Made by a program: the position numbers and the translations under genes. From Pollenia angustigena (taxonomy: Eukaryota; Arthropoda; Insecta; Diptera; Polleniidae): a stretch of DNA of 64,000 nucleotides. The stretch spans positions 262,154,339 through 262,218,338 of the forward strand of contig OV884057.1 of NCBI GenBank assembly GCA_930367215.1, written 5' to 3'. This document shows positions 23,300-35,159 of this stretch, one piece after another. The notes under the pieces are model-generated. The model was not told where the DNA came from. It searched no databases and was given only the letters and a program-made list of their open reading frames with translations. Every line of letters begins with the position of its first letter. Position 1 is the first letter of the stretch.

Positions 23300-24236
23300 C
23301 ACGGTGCTACAAATTATCACTTTTTTTTATACTTGAAAAGCGACCTAGTGTAGGTTATAGACCTTACCGAGTAGATCATAAGTCAATTTTAAAAGGTTCG
23401 GAAACACCCTCAAACTTCGGAGTTATTCCGAAAAAAACATTTTTGGGTAGGTTCGAGTACTTATGATCACGTACCTCAGTTGATTATTATCCGTTTTTTA
23501 TCTTTTAAACGGTTTCAGAAAGAAGAGACATGTGCCTTTCTAAATGTATACACTTTTTGGTATGTGTATACAATTTTTGTAGTGATATTCCTAATTATCT
23601 GATTTTAATTTGATTTTTTCTCGATTTTTCAAATTTGGTGCCATTTTTTTAAATTAGTTTGTTTAGAAACATACCAATATGTATACACACTATTAAAGCT
23701 AATTTTGTTTTGAGTTAAACCAGCTTTCATTTAATAAAATCGAACAAAAACTAAAAAAGTTATTAAGGTTTTTCAAAAGTGAAAAATTTAGCTTTTTCAA
23801 ATATTGTTCAATAGACCGGGTCAACCTCCATAAAAAACAAAAATTATGCCAGTCTCCCCGTAGAATGAAAGATATGTCAATAAAGTTTCTTAAACAGGAA
23901 ATATTTGTATTTTTTTCTGCTACGCCCACAAATACAGCCCTTTTGGTTTTTTATATATAGCGCTGCCATTTAAAGTCTTATCTCATCAAATCGCATATCG
24001 GTGTTCATGGCTTGACAGTGGCTTCATTTTAAATTAATGAAAAAATAAAAATCGGATAAAAATCAACTGAGTTACGTGTTAATAAGTACTCGAACCTACC
24101 CGAAAATGGTTTTTTTCGTAATAACTCCGAAATTTGAGTGTTTCCGAACATTTTAAAACTGATTTGAGATCTACTCAACAAGGCCTTCAACTTACACTAG
24201 GTCATTTTCCAAGTATATTTTCACTGTAGCACCGTG
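23300..24236. mobile_element. Foldback element with arms of about 200 bp (CACGGTGCTAC termini)
   Basis: The left arm 23300-23495 starts CACGGTGCTAC. It recurs inverted at about 24060-24236, ending GTAGCACCGTG. TCA lies outside both ends (23297-23299 and 24237-24239), a candidate 3-bp duplication. Matching landmarks include 'gacctagtgtaggtt' with its inverse 'aacttacactaggtc' and 'gggtaggttcgagtact' with its inverse. No coding potential is apparent. Confidence 0.75.
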
Positions 24237-24644
24237 TCATTAATTAAAAAAAAAATAATTTCCACAACACTTTCAACATAAAATTTCAATATTAATGACA
24301 ATTATTAATGTGTTGCAATCATCATTAGTGTCACACTACATGAACATTCATGATACCGATACAGATGAATGAACTTTATGAAGTGACAAGATGTTTTTTG
24401 TTGTATAAATCAAACTAAAGCAAAAAAATATATTCTCTGTGGCCTTTTGACAAAACATCTTAAGTCGAGATAAGATAGCAAAAAAGTTTTTTAAAAACTG
24501 TGTATCTGAAAAAATCATTTTTATTAAAAAATAAAAGAAAGCAATATAAAGAAAAATTTCGTTTACAATACAAATTTTTAAAAACGTAAATAATTTTTTT
24601 TTTTTGTTTTTTTTTTTTAAAGGAAATTCGTATGATTAACAACA

Positions 24645-24847
24645 CAAGGCGAATTCATTAAAGGTAATCTCGGTACAACAACAAGTACAACTCGTACAAA
24701 CACCACAAGCAATTTGTTTTTGTAAAGTCATGGTACAATGACAAAAACAGAAACAAAGATTAAAAACAAAATTTTGACATCCAACAATGATAAAGCTAAA
24801 AAAAAAAGCAGCAGGGCTTTTAAGACCACCTGTAATGAATTCGCCTT
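24645..24847. mobile_element. MITE with a 9-bp target duplication (Mutator-like?)
   Basis: The left end CAAGGCGAATTCATTA is inverted at the right as TAATGAATTCGCCTTG. The 9-bp sequence TTAACAACA is present on both sides (24636-24644 and 24848-24856). A 9-bp duplication is characteristic of Mutator-like elements, though the family name is inference. Confidence 0.75.
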
Positions 24848-24868
24848 GTTAACAACATTTTTTCAACT

Positions 24869-25448
24869 TTTTATAGCCACACCACAATAGTGGAGAGGGT
24901 ATAATGCATTTGTGCTGATGTGTGTAACGCCTTAAAATATTGGTCCTAGACCCACCTCAAAGTATACCGATCGACTCAGAATCACTTTCTGAGTCGAACT
25001 AACGATGCCCGTCCGGCTGGCTGGCTGGATGGCTGTCCATGTAACCTTGTGCGCAAAGTACAGGTCGCAATTTTGGATATAATTTGATAAAATTTGGGAC
25101 ATAGATTCTTATTGGCACAAGGACCAAGCCTATTCAAAATGGGCGAAATCGTAGGACCACGAGGGAAGATTGGGGGAAATTTCTTCCTCTCAGAAACTAT
25201 CAAACCGATTTAAATTAAATTTAAAACATAGATAGAACCATATCTTTATGGACACAAAAGGGATGCATTTTTTAAAAAATAGGACCATGAGGGGAGATAG
25301 GGGCAATTTCTGCCTCTCAAACCGATTTTAATGAAATTTAAAACATAGATAAATCCATATTTACATGGACACATAAGCATGATGTGTTTTTTAATACTGT
25401 GGTGTAGGGTATCATATGGTCGGGCTTGACCGACTATACTTTCTTACA
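24869..25448. repeat. Dispersed fly repeat, fullest copy in the window
   Basis: It begins 'ccacaccacaatagtgg...gagggtata' and carries 'ctgagtcgaactaacgatg', 'gtccatgtaacc' and 'gataaaatttgggacatag' twice. It ends 'gtggtgtagggtatcatat...ccgactatacttt'. Diverged pieces occur at 6440-6600, 34488-34710 and 39300-39360. The class is unknown to me; similar wording is common in higher-dipteran genomes. No coding potential is apparent. Confidence 0.6.
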
Positions 25449-25558
25449 TGTTAAATTTGACTTACGATGTTTTGTAAAACTGCCATAGATTTAAATATTT
25501 TATAGAATTTTATGATTTAGAAACTGGGAATTATTTCCTTCCGAAGGTTACTTTATAT

Positions 25559-26349
25559 TAGAGTTTGCTAAAAACCGTAAAAATGTAAAGCCGCGGTTTC
25601 GGTTTTAAAATGATTAAAACCGGGTTTCGGTTCGGTTTTCGGTTTTCGGTTTTGAAAATATCAAAGTTAAATTCATACATAAACATATATATTTTTTTTT
25701 TGCAAGTTTTTTATTTGTTTCAATTCAGGTACTTTTATTCGCCCTTAAGTATATACCTGGGCCTGGCCAGGCATTTCTTGACTTTTTTCTAGTTTTTTTA
25801 ATATAATTATGAAGTATATTAGAACGAAACTTTATGTATTCCTCAATTCCTCCTGGGCCTGGTCAGGCCCTTCCCTATAATATATGTACTGCAGTAAATA
25901 AAATCATAATGAAAAGTTTCAAAAAGCATACACAACACATAAGAATTCTTCCTTTTCTGCTTTTTCGAAAAATTATTTTATTTTCCAAAAAAATGTTCCT
26001 GCTATAGCCATAAAACTCCATACATATAAAAGTAGTCCCAGCCTTGCCCAGGGGTTCGTTAGTGTGAGTTTTTTTCTACAGCCATAAGGTGTGTACTAAA
26101 GATAACATTTGCTCTTCTTAGTACTTATTTTGAATTTTAAGAATTTTGAACTACCTTGTCATTGTTGAAGGCTGTTATGTATAAAGTTTTTGTATATTAA
26201 GTACGAGTATGATGTTTAATTTGCAATTTCTTAAAGCATAAATACATTGTTAAAGTTGAAACTAAAACCGAGGTTTTTTGTCGGTTTTCGGTTTTTAGGC
26301 ATTTAAAACCGCGGTTGCGGTTTCGGTTAAAACCGAACAGCAATCCCTA
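25559..26349. mobile_element. Non-autonomous hAT-like element (791 bp)
   Basis: The right terminus reads TAGGGATTGCTGTTCGG when inverted, and the left begins TAGAGTTTGCT. A perfect 8-bp duplication CTTTATAT lies at 25551-25558 and 26350-26357. Both subterminal regions are dense in 'cggttttcgg' and 'aaaaccg' motifs. A diverged second member is at about 52825-53275. No transposase is visible. Confidence 0.8.
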
Positions 26350-26740
26350 CTTTATATTATATTCAACATTTTTTATTTTTCGAAATTATTCTATGAGCTA
26401 AATTTCAGTTATGTATTTTATAAAGCTTTTTTGTAATAGTTCTATTCCTTCAATTTTTCAGAAATGACTTAATACACTACCAGACTATTATATTGTATTT
26501 TCTTGTTACATTTTACATAAAATATACCTCATTGCTTTTCAGAGGAAAGCTAAGGTAAAATGTAACAAGAAAATACAATATAATAGTCTGGTAGTGTATT
26601 AAGTCATTTCTGAAAAATTGAAGGAATAGAACTATTACAAAAAAGCTTTATAAAATACATAACTGAAATTTAGCTCATAGAATAATTTCGAAAAATAAAA
26701 AATGTTGAATATAATATAAAGTAGGGATTGCTGTTCGGTT
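26331..26740. repeat. Perfect palindrome, 186-bp arms
   Basis: 26331-26516 is the exact reverse complement of 26555-26740 as far as I can compare by eye, around a 38-bp spacer. The left arm contains the last 19 bp of the hAT element, its right target duplication and flanking DNA, so the inverted arm copies an already inserted transposon end. After the right arm, 26741-26818 is a direct partial repeat of 26622-26705 with a short deletion. Confidence 0.85.
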
Positions 26741-26818
26741 CGGAATAGAACTATTACAAAAAAGCTTTATAAAATACATAACTCATAGAATAAATTCGAA
26801 AAATAAAAAATATTGATT

Positions 26819-28487
26819 TTATGATTTATTTAAATGCGTTTTTAATAAAACAATTTAAACTAAAATTCCAAACACTCGCTCTCAAATATCCCACAACTAA
26901 ATCCAACTTTAATAAAAAAAACTTAAAAAGTGCTGTTGATACATTTCGGATACAATAGATTCGGAGACGAATATTTTTTGATTTTAATTGATTTAATCGG
27001 CTTAATTAGTTGAAAGAGCTTGATTTTATTCGAGATTTAGTATTTGTCGTTTTTAATGTCGGAAATGCACGTTTGGATTTCATGTCGGAGACTCGAAATT
27101 GGAAATTAACTACTCAAATGTCATATAATGACAATGATGAGTCGAATTGAATTGATGCAGGTTATTTGAATTTATGTTAATTAGTTTGACAACGGTTTGG
27201 TTACTACCACAAATATTTTGACATTTTCGAAAATAAGTGTGTTTTTATAGACGATTCTTGTTTCATTTTCAGCGTTTTTAAAGATATTAAAATGTTAATT
27301 TGTATATTCAATGGGCCTTAAGGCGATTTGTTTAATAAGTTTATGTGTTGAATTACATCAAATGTAAGTTTTATTTAAATAATTTAAAAAAAAAATAAAA
27401 AAGGTTTGGCACAGTTGTTGAATTCTGTTTGATTTGTGTTTGTTTTAATGAAATGATGGCGTGAATATAATATTAACACATTATTTAGTGTTTGATGAAG
27501 AAATTTGTCAAGACAATACAAATTATCTGATTTCAACTTGGAACTAATTTATGTTGGTATTAAAAAAAAGACAAAAAAAATATGCCAAACAATAGAAACA
27601 CAAATGTTATACAAATCATCACAACAGCCACTAAGTCAGTCATGATTCGCTCATGCTGTCACTCATCAATTCGTCTAAAAGATTTTAGGAAAAAAAATAA
27701 TAAAATTAACTCTTAATTTATGACCAAAATATGTATGACACTACAATTTATGTATTAGTTTATAATTACAGAGCGTATATTATTTTGATTAATTTTTTAT
27801 AGCGTCTACAGTCAAGATCGAATAAATAGCTTACTCTTCTATTGCCTTATTAAATATTTCTTTATTGAAAAAGAATCAGAAGTTTGAAAACAGTATTAAG
27901 TTTTAGTTTGGGTAACTCTTAAATTTTAAACCCATTTTCTGTTATCATACTAAATATGTGAAGTAAAATTCATTTCATATCTTATTGTTCTATTTTTCTA
28001 TCTGCAACTGTTGCCAGTTAATTCAAACCGTTTAAAATATAAAAACATTTCATTCACTCCAAAACGAACATCATCATCACATGTACGATATTTATATTGT
28101 TTTTGTGAAGAAAAAGGAAACGAAAGACCAATTTTTATTTTATCACAATCACATGCAAACTCCGCCACCAATTAAATGCACGTTATCTTTCAAAAACTTT
28201 AAAGCGTTGATACATAAATCCTGTTTTTAAACCAACTTTTCAAAAAAAAAGAAACAAAAATAAAAACAGCCCTTAAAAATTTCAAATATGCATATTTTAA
28301 ACTTACGAATTTTATTTTGTCGTCTTTTTTAAATTTGCTTCATTTTTCGTATTCTTTCCCTTGAATCATATTAAAAAATTCCGCACCCTTTAGCAAAATT
28401 GCTACCATTTCGTTTTGTCATACTTTCTGCGTGTGTGTGCGTATGTAAAAGAAAATGTATGCATGTATATGTGAGTTGGGTTTCCTA
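26819..28487. other. Non-coding AT-rich sequence
   Basis: No gene, tRNA or clear element is visible. The texture is that of unique fly intergenic or intronic DNA. Confidence 0.5.
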
Positions 28488-29493
28488 CCCAGCAAACCAA
28501 ATGCAACGAAATCGTTCAGACTTCATAACGACTTTCTGCACAAGTTGCCGATTTCGGGACTGATTTCGTCAAGAAGTCGACACGAAAAATATATGAAGTG
28601 GTTGACACGAGTTCTGTAAGAATTGTCGGGGGAAATTCCCTTAACTTCACAGATAGATCTGTCTGATATCTGAACGATGTCTGATGTTATTTCCTAGGGA
28701 AATTCTGGATTTCCTTCCGATATTTCCAATCGATGTCTGACAGAATTCGTACCTGTAGTCGTTTAAAATTCGCATAGTTTTTGTGTCAGTTTGTACAGAT
28801 ATATGCCAGTAATCTGACAATAAATCTTTTTTATTTCTGAAATGATTGCCGACAAATCGTGCAGATTCAATTAAATTCAAATTCAATTTAATTATTATTA
28901 CCACATTTATTACTAAACACTTTATGTTTTTAGCACGTCTTCTCTTTCCAAATTCACTTGATACACTGCTGTGAACGACGATTATTAACATGTTTTCTTT
29001 TCTTCAAATTGGATAATCCCGTTAGACACATTAAAATTTTATTGTAAACATTGATCAAACAAAGAATTGAAAAAAAAACTTCGAACTTTTGATCCGAGTT
29101 CTGTACGAAATCTTACAGATTTTTCTGCACAAGCAAAACATAAAAACCATTGAAAAATCTATCAGCAGTCTGCAAGCTTTTGTGATCCGAGTTCTTTACG
29201 AAATCTTGCAGATATTTCTGCACAAGCAAAACAATAAAACCATTGTAAAATCTATCAGCAGTCTGCAAGCTTTCGTGCGGATATTTCTTAACAAATGAAT
29301 ATGAAATATTCCTCCGAGGTTTCTATCTGAAGGCTGAACGAAATCCTGCAGACATTTCTGCATAAGCAAAATATAAAATTCCTCGAAAGTTCGTTAACAA
29401 TTTTTAAGAACTCTGTACGATATGTCGAAAGACTTACGAATTTGTACAGAATTGTCTTTTATCAGACAAAATCTGTAAGTTTGGTTGGCTGGG
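28488..29493. mobile_element. TA-flanked TIR element (CCCAGC termini) with internal tandem repeats
   Basis: The left end CCCAGCAAACCAAA is inverted at the right as TTTGGTTGGCTGGG. TA lies outside both ends (28486-28487 and 29494-29495). The interior repeats a unit of about 94 bp, 'gttctgtacgaaatcttaca...cagtctgcaagctttt', at 29095-29275 with a diverged third copy after 29325. No transposase is visible. Confidence 0.7.
29095..29420. repeat. Tandem repeat, unit about 94 bp
   Basis: There are two close copies and one diverged copy of a unit containing 'acgaaatcttgcagatattt', 'ctgcacaagcaaaaca' and 'tctatcagcagtctgcaagc'. The open frame through it is a by-product of the repetition, not evidence of a gene. 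Confidence 0.7.
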
Positions 29494-29495
29494 TA

Positions 29496-30197
29496 CTCAT
29501 CTTTAATAAAAATTTCAGCATATGACGCCATTAAGTCTTCTCCTGACAGTATTTTTTATGCGAGAAAGTTTCCTGCGAAAACCAAAAAAGGAGTAGTGAA
29601 GGTTTCATCAAACATCTTGTTGGGGCCAAAAATTTGTTCGTTTTTCATTTTTAGAATTTGTTTTCCTCTTTTCTCCTACCAATATTTGGTTCCTTCTTTG
29701 TTGTGTATAGAGTTAAAAAAAATGAAAAAACTTTTCTTTTCGTTTAATCGTATGGTTTATATGAAAAAAGTTTCTATCAGTTTTTTTTTTTTTTGTTGGA
29801 GTTTTTTATTCTCTTTCTGTTCTTTTTTTTAAATCCACAAACTTTTCGACGCGCTCTTTTGCAAATTACCAACAACTTTTTAGGTGATTTTTTGTTTTTG
29901 AAAAGGTTTTAACAAAAAGTTTGGTAATGCCAACGTCCTCAATTGTGTGTCAAAAAAGGGCTGCCAAATAATTCTCAGAAATGTTCTTTAAAAAAATTTT
30001 AATTTCTTACAAGTAAAGCAGACAATGCAAATTTTATTTAAAGTTTTGTCCTAAAAAAAACCATTTAAAAAAAATTTTTGATCACAATATTTTATATAAT
30101 AAGGCACATAGTGGCATCCCTTTTATCGTTTTAATCATTCTTTGTTACACTTGCAGTAATAAGTGAGTGCAAATATTAAGGATATCTTTTTTATAAA
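29496..30197. other. Non-coding
   Basis: T-rich; no recognised gene or element. Confidence 0.45.
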
Positions 30198-30629
30198 TAG
30201 AGATGAGATTTTCATGCACTTATAAATCGAAAATATGCCCATAAAATATGCATTAAAAAAATAACAAATATGCACTAAAAACTTGAACATTTTCAATAAA
30301 AAATAATAACGGCCACTTGGCAGCTAAAACCATGCAAGGTGGTGCATCGGTTTAAAACTGAAGAATCTTTTGTCGAAATCTTGTATTTTAAGCAGACCGA
30401 GCAAAAACTTTACTTACCTGGTACGTTAGCAAGTAATGTTGGAGAAAATAATAATGAACACTACTTATTTTCCGGCTGAATAACTACTTATTTTTGTTCG
30501 AGGTGTCCACAAAAATCAGTACTTACAATACACTTAACAGCAAAAAAAAAATATCTAGTTATTATTTAACTACGAGTAAGCTGAATTGAAAGTACTTACT
30601 AGATGTCAAAAAATCACTAGTTAATAGAC

Positions 30630-30800
30630 CTAATAAGAAGTTATTGAGCCCGTTACCACTAAGTAAATATTCAGTAATGAAAGCAACACAACTAATAAGT
30701 AGTTATTGAGCTGATTATTAGTTAGCAAATATTCAGTAGTGAAAATAATAGAAGTAATAAGTAGTTGCTGAGGTCATTACTAGTAACTTCTTATTGATGT
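30630..30800. repeat. 62-bp tandem repeat, about 2.7 units
   Basis: The units start 'ctaataagaagttattgagc', 'ctaataagtagttattgagc' and 'gtaataagtagttgctgagg'. They contain 'aaatattcagtaatgaaa'-like words. They lie inside a repetitive block, about 30384-30895, that may be a separate small element nested in the hAT element. Confidence 0.6.
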
Positions 30801-30993
30801 TTTCAGCATAATGATAATTGTAATGACAACTACTTACGAGGTAACGTATGAAATAATTACCACCTATTACCAAAATTCAAAAAGGTTTTCCTGGGGAGCT
30901 CCAAAAAAATTATTTATTGATTTAAAAAATTTTTATTTTCGAAAAATTTTTTTATAGAAATTTGAAATTTTTTGAAGATCTTTTTTTATAATA

Positions 30994-31548
30994 CTAGCTT
31001 AACCCGGTGCGCTTCGCTACACTGCTTTAACTACGTTTGAAGACTCTCCCTTTAATAGTTTTTTCAGTTCATTTAATAGATGCATCAGATATATTTAATA
31101 GATGCATCCCATTGGAGGTATTTTTCCACTGCGCCTACCCGCTTTATTTTTATTTTCAAAAGTGTAGTATACCATAAGAGTGACTTCCACAAAGTTTGAA
31201 CATTCTCACTATAACAGTTCTTAAGATATGCGATATTAAACATTGGCGTCCTATGGTGGGTACCACTTCCCCCGCTGCTATTTGATTTCAATTTTGGGGC
31301 TCAGAAGATCCTACTACCAAAAGTTCAACAAAATGCGTGCAGCGGCTCTTATGATATGCGATATTTAATATTGGCATCAAATGGGGGGTACCAATTCCCC
31401 TGCCCCTATCGAAAAAATAGGAAGGCTATTTTATTTTTAGGGCTCACGTTACTGTAAAAATTTCAGGAAACTCGGTTCAGTAGTTTAGGAGTCTATAAGC
31501 CAACAAACAAACAAACATACAAACATTTTTAATTTTTATATATATAGA
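30994..31548 (-). mobile_element. Non-autonomous Helitron
   Basis: On the minus strand the element starts TCTATATATATAAAAATTAA (after host A) and ends GCACCGGGTTAAGCTAG (before host T). The 5' TC, 3' CTAG and A/T insertion site without duplication are canonical Helitron features. Just upstream of the 3' end GTAGCGAAGCGCACC could be a decayed terminal hairpin. Inside, a unit of about 128 bp ('gatatgcgatatt...ggggtacca') occurs twice. No Rep/helicase is encoded. Confidence 0.6.
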
Positions 31549-31763
31549 TGGAAATTAAAAAAATATGTCGCTCAAAAATTTTAAAATATGCAAAAATATG
31601 CATTTAAAACCAAAATATGCATTTTCACCTGAATATGCAACAATATTCAAAAACAAATCGATGACATTTTAACGCAAATTTAATGATTCGGAAAGATAAA
31701 TGGTCGACATCAATCTTAGACTATCGACAAAAAACATGCATTTGCATGGAAATCGCATCCCTA

Positions 31764-32165
31764 ATTATAACAAATATTGGTTCGTTTAAAAATTTAATTA
31801 CATCAAAAAATATATTCAAAGATCGTAAGCCCTTGCCACATGGACTATTAACAGTACAAATCAACGTGTCAACCGTTTCATATCTGTTAAAAGTTCTCAT
31901 GCTCATGCAAAATATATGAAGCAAATCCAACTAGCGCGTCATCGCTTTGCAATCGCGAAATCCTTCCTATTTTGACAGCGCGTAAACTAGTGAAGTTGGC
32001 TGCCAGTGTTAAAAAGAAATGGCAATCTAACTATTTTTAAGGTCAATAAAAATATTTAATTTCCATTTTTATATATGTATATTATATGGCTTTATTAAGC
32101 AAGATAAGTTAACATTACTGTTCAAGACACAATGTTGACCCTCTTATTTTAGTATGCCATTTCAG
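31764..32165. other. Non-coding
   Basis: No recognised element or gene. Confidence 0.4.
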
Positions 32166-32309
32166 TGGTTAAGCAAGGCGCTAGAAATTATTACGCTTTA
32201 AGCAGCTTAGAACTTTTAAACAAAAATTCTCCTGTGTGGTTAGGCATCTCGGTCTATGGATTCCACTCCAGAGCCATCCTAGAAATTGAATTTTGTGGAA
32301 TTCTCAAGG
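32166..32309 (+). CDS. Possible isolated exon, function unknown
   Basis: A 144-bp open block of relatively high complexity lies between an acceptor-like CCATTTCAG (ending 32165) and a donor-like AAG/GTAAGA (32310). Read in the frame starting at 32165 it gives a coding-looking peptide (GARNYYALSSLELL, WLGISVYGFHSRAILEIEFC). I do not recognise the family and found no partner exons. It could equally be a fragment of a mobile element or chance. Confidence 0.2.
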
Positions 32310-33445
32310 TAAGACCAATCCATCTCCACTACCATTTTTTATTTGTTATGCTTCAAAAACCTCCATTGGAATTTATCTATAAGCTTCTGCAGTTTTTGTT
32401 TTGCCGTGTCTATAAAAAGCAGTGTTTTACCGCCAAATAATTACGTTAATTTTATATGCGTATTAAATACTTTAGTTTTTGTGGCTCTGGTGATTTGAGA
32501 ACTTCACCACGTTTTTCAGAGTCGACTTGCCATTTTAGATTTGATCATTTTGTGTATTTTTTATCTTTTGTAATATTTATTTACTATAATAATTTATATT
32601 TATTAAAATTTCAATTCATTTATGCCGCCCGAAAAATTGTTCTGTTAAGAAAAAACTGTTAAGAAAAAAAAAATTGCTTTGTCACTTGAAAATAGAACTC
32701 GATCTAAATCAAATATGTCATATGTACTGTACACAGAGAAATAACACATGATATTGTTTGGAGCGGTTTAGACGATATGTAGACATTAAACATTTTAAAA
32801 AGCGACAATCCATACAATGTGAACATAGCTTAACAAAGGGTATCAACGTTTTGAATGAGCGGATTCTCTATCACTATCTATCTGTCGTAAATGTTCTTCA
32901 GACGCATTGCGAAAGTCTTTCTTATATTCAATTTAAGTCCGACGAGTATGGCTGAATGTTTGATGCTCTGAAACTTCGTTAAATGCTCTGAAACTTCGAA
33001 CTAGTAAAAATGTACATAATTTGAAACCAGACCCAGATTTATTTTATAAAAACGAAATGAAGTTGTTCCCACTTGCTTCAAAAAATTTAATGATTTTTTA
33101 TGCAGAGCAGAGCTTTTAAATTTGTTTGATTAGATTTTGAAAATGGCAGTAAATTCTTTTTCTGTAACGAAATTTTGAATGCAGCAATTTAAAGAAACCG
33201 ATTCAAAGAAAATTATTTTCTTTAAAAAAGTAATTACAAGTTGTTGAAGGCAGTTGGCTTTGCATTTAAAGAACTGAAACTTTTTTTTCTACTAACGTTT
33301 TATGTATTGATAAACTTATTTAATTATCTCATGAATTTTAATTTGTTTAAATAAGTTTAACTAAATTATATTTTGCACTGTTTTATATTAAGCGGTATAT
33401 TCCCAGAATATTAAACAATAAATTCCGCTTACTCGGAAAATTAAA

Positions 33446-33562
33446 AAGTCTGGGAAAGGAAAAGAAAATATCGGTGGCATAATCCAAATCTTTTAATTGC
33501 CTTTGAAGACCCCAAATTATACCTACTTTCTTTGTGCTCACTGGTATGAGGGCAATGTTGTC
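33446..33562 (-). pseudogene. Fragment of the RTE-like LINE reverse transcriptase
   Basis: On the minus strand the peptide GIIWGLQRQLKDLDYATDIF matches the motif-C region of the LINE at 57.2-59.1 kb (GILWGLQERLEDLEYADDIC). The catalytic YADD is changed to YATD. Only about 40 residues are recognisable. This is an old, dead fragment of the same family. Confidence 0.65.
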
Positions 33563-33796
33563 AAGGACTACTACAAAAAGCAATGACGAGCAAGCACATT
33601 ATTGTCTTACTTCAATCCATCCTTATGACAATTAAAACGTGTGTAACAAGTTTTTTCAATGTATCTCCAATATTGCGAGCTGTTCTATGCGCACTAGGCT
33701 TAAATAAGTAGTCCGGAGTCACCATTTATAATATAAAAGTAAGTTTTTACAATGGTTACCGAAGGTTGGCTTTAACAAAAAATAGGAGAAACATTG

Positions 33797-33971
33797 AGGG
33801 AATAGGACTTTTACGAAAAATCTTTATGAATTAAATTTGGACTCACAAAAGCACATGCAAACAATTTTGAATTAAGACAAGTTTTTCTATAAATTTGCAT
33901 GTTAATTGAATATGTATTCTAAGTCAAATTACAATTTATAAAGCTTTCATTCTTTAAAAGTGTTATTCCTT
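33797..33971. mobile_element. Small MITE (TTGARGGAATA termini)
   Basis: TTGAGGGAATAGGACTTTTA at the left is inverted at the right as AAAAGTGTTATTCCTTCAA. Further matching lies inward around 'ctttat'. The same terminal words (attgaaggaataga, ctttataaa) and a downstream 'actaccaga' block occur in the palindrome at 26.4-26.7 kb, so they are one family. Confidence 0.5.
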
Positions 33972-34487
33972 CAATATTTTCGATGCACTACCAGAATTTT
34001 TGTCTGTATATTTCTGTTACGAGGCTTACTTTAGCTATCCTTTTAGCCATTAGCCATTTTTTAGCCATTTTTCAACTTAAATTTTTTTTGCCGTTTTTCT
34101 TTAAAAATAATAATTTTCAATTTCTTATAAAAATGTATTAAAGTAAAATAAACATTTTTAACAAATCAAACTCATTTCATTTAAATCACAAGGTTTACAA
34201 ATGTTGGAAATCGCTATAAACTTTGATGATGAAACATCTTTCAAAATAAAGCAATAGTAGTCCAATATTAAATTTATATAATGGATCAACACAAACATCG
34301 GTGTTTCTTTCTGGTTGCAAGTATTTCAATAAAGAGATGCAGGCGGCAAAAAATTTTTTTTAGAAATTTCAGAATGGACTATATAGTTGCTCTCAGTTGC
34401 ATGGTCTAATGATGAAGTATCGTTTAAAGTTATTTGAGAAAAAGGATGCATTAAGCAACCGTTAATTCGATTTTATCAATAAAATAT

Positions 34488-34710
34488 TTATACCAGCACC
34501 ACAAAAGTGGAGAGGGTACGATGCGTTTGTGCTGATGCTTGTAACACCTTAAAATAATGGTCCTAAGCCCGATTGACTCAGAATTACTTTCTGAGTCGAA
34601 TTAACGATGTTTGTCCTGCTGGCTGGCTGGCTGTTTTGGAGATTATTTGATAAAATTTGGTACATGGGCTTTATTGTGGTGTTGACCGACTATACTTACT
34701 TACTTGTTTT
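34488..34710. repeat. Dispersed fly repeat, internally deleted copy
   Basis: It matches both ends of 24869-25448: 'accacaaaagtggagagggta', 'ttctgagtcgaattaacgatg', 'gataaaatttggtacatggg' and 'gaccgactatacttactta'. The middle is deleted. Confidence 0.55.
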
Positions 34711-35104
34711 TATTGTTGGGTATATGTTGTCGTTATTATGATTTACCTTCAAATTATTAAAAACTGATAGGCCCGAGTGATTCCTATGAGATGCACAATA
34801 ACGACATCGAATTTATCGATAATTTAATTTTTTAAATATTTATCTATCAAAATATTAATTTACGTTTATTCTTATTTAACAAATTGATCTTAACTTACAA
34901 TTTCATCCAAAACCACTTTAAATGAATTATTTCTGTTTTGTTATTGAATTTTAATGTGTTTTTATTTAAAAAAAAGCTTTTAGCCATTTTTAGCCCATTT
35001 TTTAGCCATTTTTTTTCGTAAATTTTGCCATTTTTGGTCACCAAGTTTTGGCAATAAAGTGAATTGTACAGAAAAATTATATGTATAATTATTAGGTACC
35101 AGCA

Positions 35105-35155
35105 AGTTGTAATGCATTTTCTGGCCCGCTACGGCCTTCTTCAGTATTCTTATTG
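35105..35155 (-). ncRNA. Hammerhead-like motif, degenerate
   Basis: On the minus strand CUGAAGA is followed by an extra A and a GGCC/GGCC stem. GAAA and the palindrome AAUGCAUU come next. The order of parts is that of a retroelement hammerhead. The extra unpaired bases beside stem II and a poor stem I suggest a decayed copy. A related motif is at 50332-50365. Confidence 0.35.
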
Positions 35156-35159
35156 GAAA

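Larger units (their letters stand above)
30198..31763. mobile_element. hAT-like element with 'aaatatgc' subterminal repeats
   Basis: The left end TAGAGATGAGATTTTCATGC is matched by the inverted right end (TAGGGATGCGATTTCCATGC on the minus strand). It is flanked by TTTATAAA and ATTATAAC (6 of 8 match). Many 'aaatatgca' words cluster inside both ends. The interior holds a tandem array (30630-30800) and a Helitron (30994-31548). No transposase is visible. Confidence 0.6.
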
